DNA from: Chloroflexota bacterium
Lineage (GTDB): Bacteria; Chloroflexota; Dehalococcoidia; UBA2979
Direction: 5' to 3'
Assembly: GCA_009839925.1 (NCBI GenBank)
Contig: VXOS01000142.1
Location: 69,110 to 127,824, forward strand
DNA: 58,715 bases
The notes under the pieces are model-generated. The model saw only the letters and a list, made by a program, of their open reading frames with translations. It made no database searches and was not told the origin of the DNA. Below, in pieces: positions 53,930-58,715 of this stretch. Position 1 is the first letter of the stretch. The number at the start of each line of letters is the position of its first letter. Made by a program: the position numbers and the translations under genes.

Positions 53930-55009
53930 CTACTCCCCGGCGCCCGCCGCCCGCGACATCACGTGCAGATCGTCCGCCGGCAACTCCACCACCCAGCGCT
54001 CCCGGCCCGCCACGCCGAGGATCTCGTAGGGCCTCGAGGCGACCTCGACGGCGATCGGCGGGCCGGCGCCCTCGGGGGCGAGGTGCAGCGTGTGCGTGTT
54101 GCCGAACGCCAGCTCGTCGACGACGCGCGCGACGAAGCAGTTCTCCGGCAGCGAGCCTTCCGGATCGAGCCGGCGCAGCACGACCCGCTCCGCGCGGATG
54201 GCGACATCAACCGCCTCCGCCTGGGCCGTGTCGGGCGGCAGCGCGGCGCGCAGCGGCAGGCCGGAGACGACCACGCCGTCGCCGCGACGCTCCCCCTCGA
54301 AGATGTTGGAGAACCCGGTCAACTCCGCGACCAGCCGCGAGGCGGGGCGCCGGAACACCTCGTCGCGAGGGCCGAACTGCAGCACCCTCCCCTCGTCGAG
54401 GACGGCGATGCGGTCGCCGAGCAGGTGCGCCTCGCGCAGGTCGTGCGTGACGAAGACGATCGAGAGCCGCATCTCGCGGCGCAGGCGCAGCAGCTCCGCC
54501 CGCAGATCGGCGCGCAGCGCCTCGTCCAGCGCCGAGAACGGCTCGTCGAGCAGCAGCACGTCGGCATGACGCACGAGCGCCCGCGCGAGGGCGGCCCGCT
54601 GCTGCTGTCCGCCCGAGAGCTGGTGCGGCCGCCGTCCGTCGAGCCCCTCGATCGAGAGCAGCCGCAGCAGCTCCTCGTAACGCCCGGGCGCGTCGATGTC
54701 GCGCTCGAGGCCGATCAGCACGTTGCGCCGCAGGTCGAGGTGCGGGAACAGCGTCGGCTCCTGCACGACGTAGCCGCTGCGCCGCTCCTGCGGCGGCAGA
54801 TCGACACCCGCCTCGGCGTCGAAGACGGTGCGCCCGCCGATCTCGATGCGGCCGCCGCGAGGACGCAGCAGGCCCGCGATCGCGCGCAGCGTCAGGCTCT
54901 TGCCGGAACCGGAACGCCCGTAGAGCACCACCAGCTCGTCGTCGGCCTCGAGGGCTACCGCGAGGTCGAAGTCGCCGACGCGCGCCTCGAAGCGCGCGCG
55001 CAGCGTCAT
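53930..55009 (-). CDS. modC: Molybdate ABC transporter ATP-binding protein
   Basis: LYGRSGSGKSLTLRAIAGLLRPRGGRIEIGGRTVFD...HQLSGGQQQRAALARALVRHADVLLLDEPFSALD; C-terminal MOP-like region. Confidence 0.9.
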   Translation of the reverse strand: MTLRARFEARVGDFDLAVALEADDELVVLYGRSGSGKSLTLRAIAGLLRPRGGRIEIGGRTVFDAEAGVDLPPQERRSGYVVQEPTLFPHLDLRRNVLIGLERDIDAPGRYEELLRLLSIEGLDGRRPHQLSGGQQQRAALARALVRHADVLLLDEPFSALDEALRADLRAELLRLRREMRLSIVFVTHDLREAHLLGDRIAVLDEGRVLQFGPRDEVFRRPASRLVAELTGFSNIFEGERRGDGVVVSGLPLRAALPPDTAQAEAVDVAIRAERVVLRRLDPEGSLPENCFVARVVDELAFGNTHTLHLAPEGAGPPIAVEVASRPYEILGVAGRERWVVELPADDLHVMSRAAGAGE

Positions 55010-55803
55010 CGGTACGCCCCCGCCGTCGCCGTCACGCGGTGCAGTGCGAGCAGCAGCAAGGCGGCAAAGCCGAGCAGCACGACCGAGAGCGAGACGGCGC
55101 CGGCGATCCCGGACTCGGACTCGAACGCCGCGAGGATGGCGAGCGGCATCGTCTGCGTCTTGCCAGGCAGCGAGCCCGCGAAGAGCAGCGTCGCGCCCAG
55201 CTCGCCGAGCGCGCGCGCCCAGCAGAGCACCGCGCCGCCCGCCAGCGAGGGCCAGACCAGCGGCAGCGTGACGCTGCGGAAGGTGCGCCAGCGCGAGAGC
55301 CCGAGGGTGTAGGCGACGCCCTCGAAGCGCGGGTCGGCGCCGCTGAAGCCGGCGTAGGCGGAGCGCACGTAGAACGGCGCGGAGACGAAGAGCTGGGCCA
55401 GCACCACCGCCGCGGTGGTGAAGGAGAGCGAGAGGCCGATCCCGCCGAGCGTCTCGCCGAGGTAGCCGCTGCGCCCGAACGCGGAGAGCAGCGCGATGCC
55501 CGCAACCGTGGGCGGCAGCACCAGCGGCAGGTCGAGCAGCGAGGCCGCGAGGCGGGCCGCCCTCGCGCGGCTGCGGGCGAGCAGCCAGGCGAGCGGCGTG
55601 CCGAGCAGCACGGCGATGACGAGGCTGATCGTGGCGGTGACCACCGAGAGGCGCAGCGCGTCCCAGGTGGCGCCGGAGCCAAGCTCGGCGGCGACATCAC
55701 CGTCGCTCAGGGCGCGCCAGACGAGGCCGCCGAGCGGCAGGAGCAACAGCAGCGCGAGCAGGGCCGCCGCCACGGCCAGCGCGATCGCCACGCCGCGGCT
55801 CAT
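55006..55803 (-). CDS. modB: Molybdate ABC transporter permease
   Basis: VIAVLLGTPLAWLLARSRARAARLAASLLDLPLVLPPTVAGIALLSAFGRSGYLG...WARALGELGATLLFAGSLPGKTQTMPLAI. Confidence 0.93.
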   Translation of the reverse strand: MSRGVAIALAVAAALLALLLLLPLGGLVWRALSDGDVAAELGSGATWDALRLSVVTATISLVIAVLLGTPLAWLLARSRARAARLAASLLDLPLVLPPTVAGIALLSAFGRSGYLGETLGGIGLSLSFTTAAVVLAQLFVSAPFYVRSAYAGFSGADPRFEGVAYTLGLSRWRTFRSVTLPLVWPSLAGGAVLCWARALGELGATLLFAGSLPGKTQTMPLAILAAFESESGIAGAVSLSVVLLGFAALLLLALHRVTATAGAYR

Positions 55804-56615
55804 CGCGCCTGCACCCCGGCGACGCTGGGCAGGAACCCGTAGAGGCCGAAGATCGCCTGCGCGTTCGGCGACAGCAGCCAGGCGAGCAGCTCCCCGGCCG
55901 CCGGCTCGGCGCCTTCGATCAGCACCGCCACGTACTCGTTCGGAGGCGTCTGGGGCGGCAGCAGGATGGCGCGCAGCCCGTCGCTCACCGCGACATCCGA
56001 GGCGTAGACGAAGGCCGCGTCGGCCTCCCCGAGTTCGAGTCGCGAGAGCACGATCCGCACGCTCGGATCCTCCGTCGCGATCTTGTCGCGCAACGCTTCA
56101 GCGGTTTCCGGCTGCTGCTGTTCGACCCACGCAAGGGCGATCCGCGAGAGCAGGCCCACCGGTACCGAGGGCGCGCCGACCGCGATCCGCACGTCCGCCA
56201 GCGCCAGATCGCGGAGGCTGCGCCGTGGCGCAGCCTCGGGCACGGCGACGACGAGGACGTTCGCCGTCACCACCGTGGGCCGGGCGGCAAGTCCGGCGTC
56301 GAGCAGCCGCGCGGCCTGCAGCGGATTGGCGGAGATGAAGAGATCGTCGTCCGCCCCTTCCGCGATCTGGGAGGCAAGCACCTGCGAGCCGGCGAAGCGC
56401 AACTCGACCTCGACACCGGGGTAGGCGCGCTCGAAGCCCGCGACGATGTCGGGCAGCACGTGCCGCAGCGAGGACGCCGCCGCGATGGTGACGGTCGGCT
56501 CCCGGTCGCCGTCGCCGCAGCCGCCGAGCAGCAGCGCGAGGACACCGAGGACCGCGAGCGCCGGGAGTGGAGCACGGAGGCGCCGCGATGGCGAGAGTCG
56601 GCAGGCTGCGCGCAT
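55800..56615 (-). CDS. modA: Molybdate ABC transporter substrate-binding protein (lipoprotein)
   Basis: LLLGGCGDGDREPTVTIAAASSLRHVLPDIVAGFERAYPGVEVELRFAGSQVLASQIAEGADDDLFISAN. Confidence 0.9.
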   Translation of the reverse strand: MRAACRLSPSRRLRAPLPALAVLGVLALLLGGCGDGDREPTVTIAAASSLRHVLPDIVAGFERAYPGVEVELRFAGSQVLASQIAEGADDDLFISANPLQAARLLDAGLAARPTVVTANVLVVAVPEAAPRRSLRDLALADVRIAVGAPSVPVGLLSRIALAWVEQQQPETAEALRDKIATEDPSVRIVLSRLELGEADAAFVYASDVAVSDGLRAILLPPQTPPNEYVAVLIEGAEPAAGELLAWLLSPNAQAIFGLYGFLPSVAGVQAR

Positions 56616-56782
56616 TCCGCCCAGGGCTTCCCCGCAGTCCGCGCCGGCCTGGACAGTCCCGGAACGCCGCCGCGCCTCCGAGTATATTCGGCAGCGCCCT
56701 CGGTGCTACGATCGTTCCCTGCCCGCGGCGCGGGCAGCCGAGGCTCGCGGCAGCCGATCGCGGGCCACACCGGAGACCCGCC

Positions 56783-57337
56783 GTGCACTTCAATGTCGCC
56801 ACGCTGCTGCAGGAGGGGGTGGGGAGCCGCCGCGACGGCCGCCTCGAGGGCGAGGCGATGCACGTTGCCGCGGTGGGCTGGAGCGCCCTCGCCAGCGGCG
56901 AGGTGCGGCTGCTGCGCTCGACCCGCGGAGTGCTGGTGCACGCGCGGCTCGAGACGGCCCCGCTCGTCGAGTGCGCGCGCTGCCTGGAGCCGTTCCGGCA
57001 GGTGCTCTCGCTGACCATCGACGAGGAGTTCGTCGCGCCGTACGACCTGCTCACCGGCGAGGCGGTGGAGCCGATCGACGAGGACGACTTCCGGATCGAC
57101 GAGCAGCACCATCTCGACCTCAGCGAGGCGGTCCGGCAGTATGAACAGACGGCAATCCCGATCCAGCCGGTCTGCCGTCCCGCCTGCGCCGGGCTGTGCG
57201 CGGAGTGCGGGAGCAATCGCAACCTCGCTCCTTGCGGGTGCGCGGAGGCAGTCACGGCGGGGCCGTGGGAGGCGCTGACCGCGCTGAGCGAGCGGCTGCA
57301 CGCCACGGAGGAGAGCGATGGCGCTACCGAAACGTAG
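56783..57337 (+). CDS. DUF177 (YceD-like) protein
   Basis: LETAPLVECARCLEPFRQVLSLTIDEEF...CRPACAGLCAECGSNRN; immediately upstream of rpmF; GTG start at 56783. Confidence 0.88.
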   Translation: MHFNVATLLQEGVGSRRDGRLEGEAMHVAAVGWSALASGEVRLLRSTRGVLVHARLETAPLVECARCLEPFRQVLSLTIDEEFVAPYDLLTGEAVEPIDEDDFRIDEQHHLDLSEAVRQYEQTAIPIQPVCRPACAGLCAECGSNRNLAPCGCAEAVTAGPWEALTALSERLHATEESDGATET

Positions 57338-57527
57338 GACCCCGAAGGCGAAGCAGCGGCAGCGCCGCAGCCACCATCGGATCATCACGCCGCACCTCGT
57401 GCGCTGCACGACCTGCAACGCCTGGCACATCAGCCATCACGTGTGCGAGGTTTGCGAGGATGACTACAATGACGCCGCCGAGGCGGCCCCGGTCACCGAG
57501 GCCGAAGACGCCGACGACGAGGAGTAG
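57318..57527 (+). CDS. rpmF: 50S ribosomal protein L32
   Basis: MALPKRRTPKAKQRQRRSHHRIITPHLVRCTTCNAWHISHHVCEVC. Confidence 0.95.
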   Translation: MALPKRRTPKAKQRQRRSHHRIITPHLVRCTTCNAWHISHHVCEVCEDDYNDAAEAAPVTEAEDADDEE

Positions 57528-57587
57528 CCTCCAGCCGGACTCCGCGCGGTTCGGCCCGAGGCACACCGAACAACCCGCGGAGCACCG

Positions 57588-58550
57588 ATGACCCCCATCA
57601 CCATCCCCGACCTGCCCCCCGCCGACGGTATCGCCGCCGCCTGGCTCTTCCCGGGACAGGGCGCCCAGCACGTCGGCATGGGCCAGGACCTCGCCGAGGA
57701 GGTTCCCGCCGCCCGCGCCGTCTTCGACGCGGCCGACGAGGCCCTCGGCTTCTCGCTCTCCACGCTCTGCTTCGAGGGCCCCGAGGACGAGCTGCTGCGC
57801 ACCGTCAATACGCAGCCGGCGCTCGTCGCGCACGGCATCGCGGCGCTCGCCGCGGCGATCGACCAGGGCAGCATCAGCGAGGCGCCCGCCCTCCTCGCCG
57901 GCCACTCGCTCGGCGAGTACGCCGCGCTGATCGCGGCGGGCGCGATCAGCTTCGAGGACGGCATCCGGCTGGTGCGCGAGCGCGGGCGGCTGATGCAGGA
58001 GGCCTGCGACGCGCAGGCCGGCACGATGGCCGCGATCCTCGGTCTCGATCGCGACACGCTGGAGCCGATCTGCGCCGACCATGGCGCAGCCGTCTGCAAC
58101 GAGAACGCCGCCGGCAACATCAGCATCGGCGGGACCGCTCAGGCTGTCGAGGCGGCCAGCGCCGCCGCGACCGAGGCGGGCGCCTCGCGGGTGGTGCCGC
58201 TCAAGGTGGCCGGCGCCTTCCACACACCGCTGATGGCGAGCGCCGCCGAGGGCATGGCCGCCGTCCTCGATGCCGCGCCCTTCACGGACCCCGCGACGCC
58301 GGTCGTCTCCAACGTGACGGCGCAGCCGCTGACCGCGGGGGACGCCCTCGCCGCCGAGCTGCGCGATCAGATTACGAGCCCGGTGCTGTGGCTGGACTCG
58401 CTGCGCACGATGCTCGATGCGGGCGTGAGCTCGTTCGTCGAGTTCGGGCCGGGCCGGGTGCTGACCGGGACGGTCGGCCGGACCGATCGTTCGGCCGCCG
58501 TGCGCAACGTCGCGACCGCGTCCGACGCGCGCGGCGGGGACGAGGAGTAG
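57588..58550 (+). CDS. fabD: Malonyl-CoA:ACP transacylase
   Basis: AWLFPGQGAQHVGMGQDLAEE; LAGHSLGEYAALIAAGAISFEDGIRLVRERGRLMQEA; VPLKVAGAFHTPLM. Confidence 0.95.
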   Translation: MTPITIPDLPPADGIAAAWLFPGQGAQHVGMGQDLAEEVPAARAVFDAADEALGFSLSTLCFEGPEDELLRTVNTQPALVAHGIAALAAAIDQGSISEAPALLAGHSLGEYAALIAAGAISFEDGIRLVRERGRLMQEACDAQAGTMAAILGLDRDTLEPICADHGAAVCNENAAGNISIGGTAQAVEAASAAATEAGASRVVPLKVAGAFHTPLMASAAEGMAAVLDAAPFTDPATPVVSNVTAQPLTAGDALAAELRDQITSPVLWLDSLRTMLDAGVSSFVEFGPGRVLTGTVGRTDRSAAVRNVATASDARGGDEE

Positions 58551-58554
58551 CGAG

Positions 58555-58715
58555 ATGGTCGCCCAGGCGAACGCGAGGCCACTGCTGGGACGCAACGCCG
58601 CCATCACGGGCGGCGCGGGGGGGGCGCGGCCCCCGGCCGGCGGGGGGGCGCGCGGCGGCGCCGCCCGCCCCGTAATCCGGCGCGAGACCCTCGCGGCGGG
58701 CTCCGTGGTTGGGGG
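58555..58715 (+). CDS. Partial SDR / 3-oxoacyl-ACP reductase (FabG-like), truncated by window end; sequence suspect
   Basis: MVAQANARPLLGRNAAITGGAGGARPP...: start of a TGGxxGxG Rossmann motif, then G/C-homopolymer-rich sequence. Confidence 0.4.
   Translation, partial: MVAQANARPLLGRNAAITGGAGGARPPAGGGARGGAARPVIRRETLAAGSVVG

Overview
High-GC bacterial window, probably Chloroflexota and related to Dehalococcoidia. That placement is inferred mainly from a tmRNA tag read as GERELALAA. Left end (1 to ~6.4 kb): right-hand part of a Tn554-like mobile element with three overlapping tyrosine-recombinase ORFs and a small TnpC/DUF6262-like protein. The first recombinase has an in-frame TGA between its HxxR and GH/Tyr motifs. 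The element abuts a 5'-truncated dCTP deaminase (dcd-like) fragment, so its right boundary can be placed near 6345-6400. The rest looks chromosomal: hflX; a MaoC/CaiB/acyl-CoA dehydrogenase block; a predicted tandem Swt1-like-HEPN membrane protein; a molybdenum hydroxylase operon with two catalytic subunits and a MoaD-like protein; a putative PIN toxin with an unusual upstream partner and a promoter/operator palindrome; a transglutaminase/alpha-E/ATP-grasp cluster; PBP1C plus an alpha-2-macroglobulin lacking the thioester motif; LLM oxidoreductase/thiolase/DUF35; a QueD-like gene; a 2-oxoacid:ferredoxin oxidoreductase; tandem S41 proteases; smpB-ssrA; a fused double CaiB; a multidomain deacetylase; an SPL-like radical SAM protein; rnpB; modABC; and yceD-rpmF-fabD-fabG(partial). 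Leads most worth checking: the element/dcd junction, the HEPN-TM-SH3 protein, the 161-aa partner plus PIN unit, a recurrent TTATGTnnCnTATGT intergenic motif, and a hairpin-rich 600-bp intergenic region. All family assignments come from reading the sequence by eye; no searches were run.
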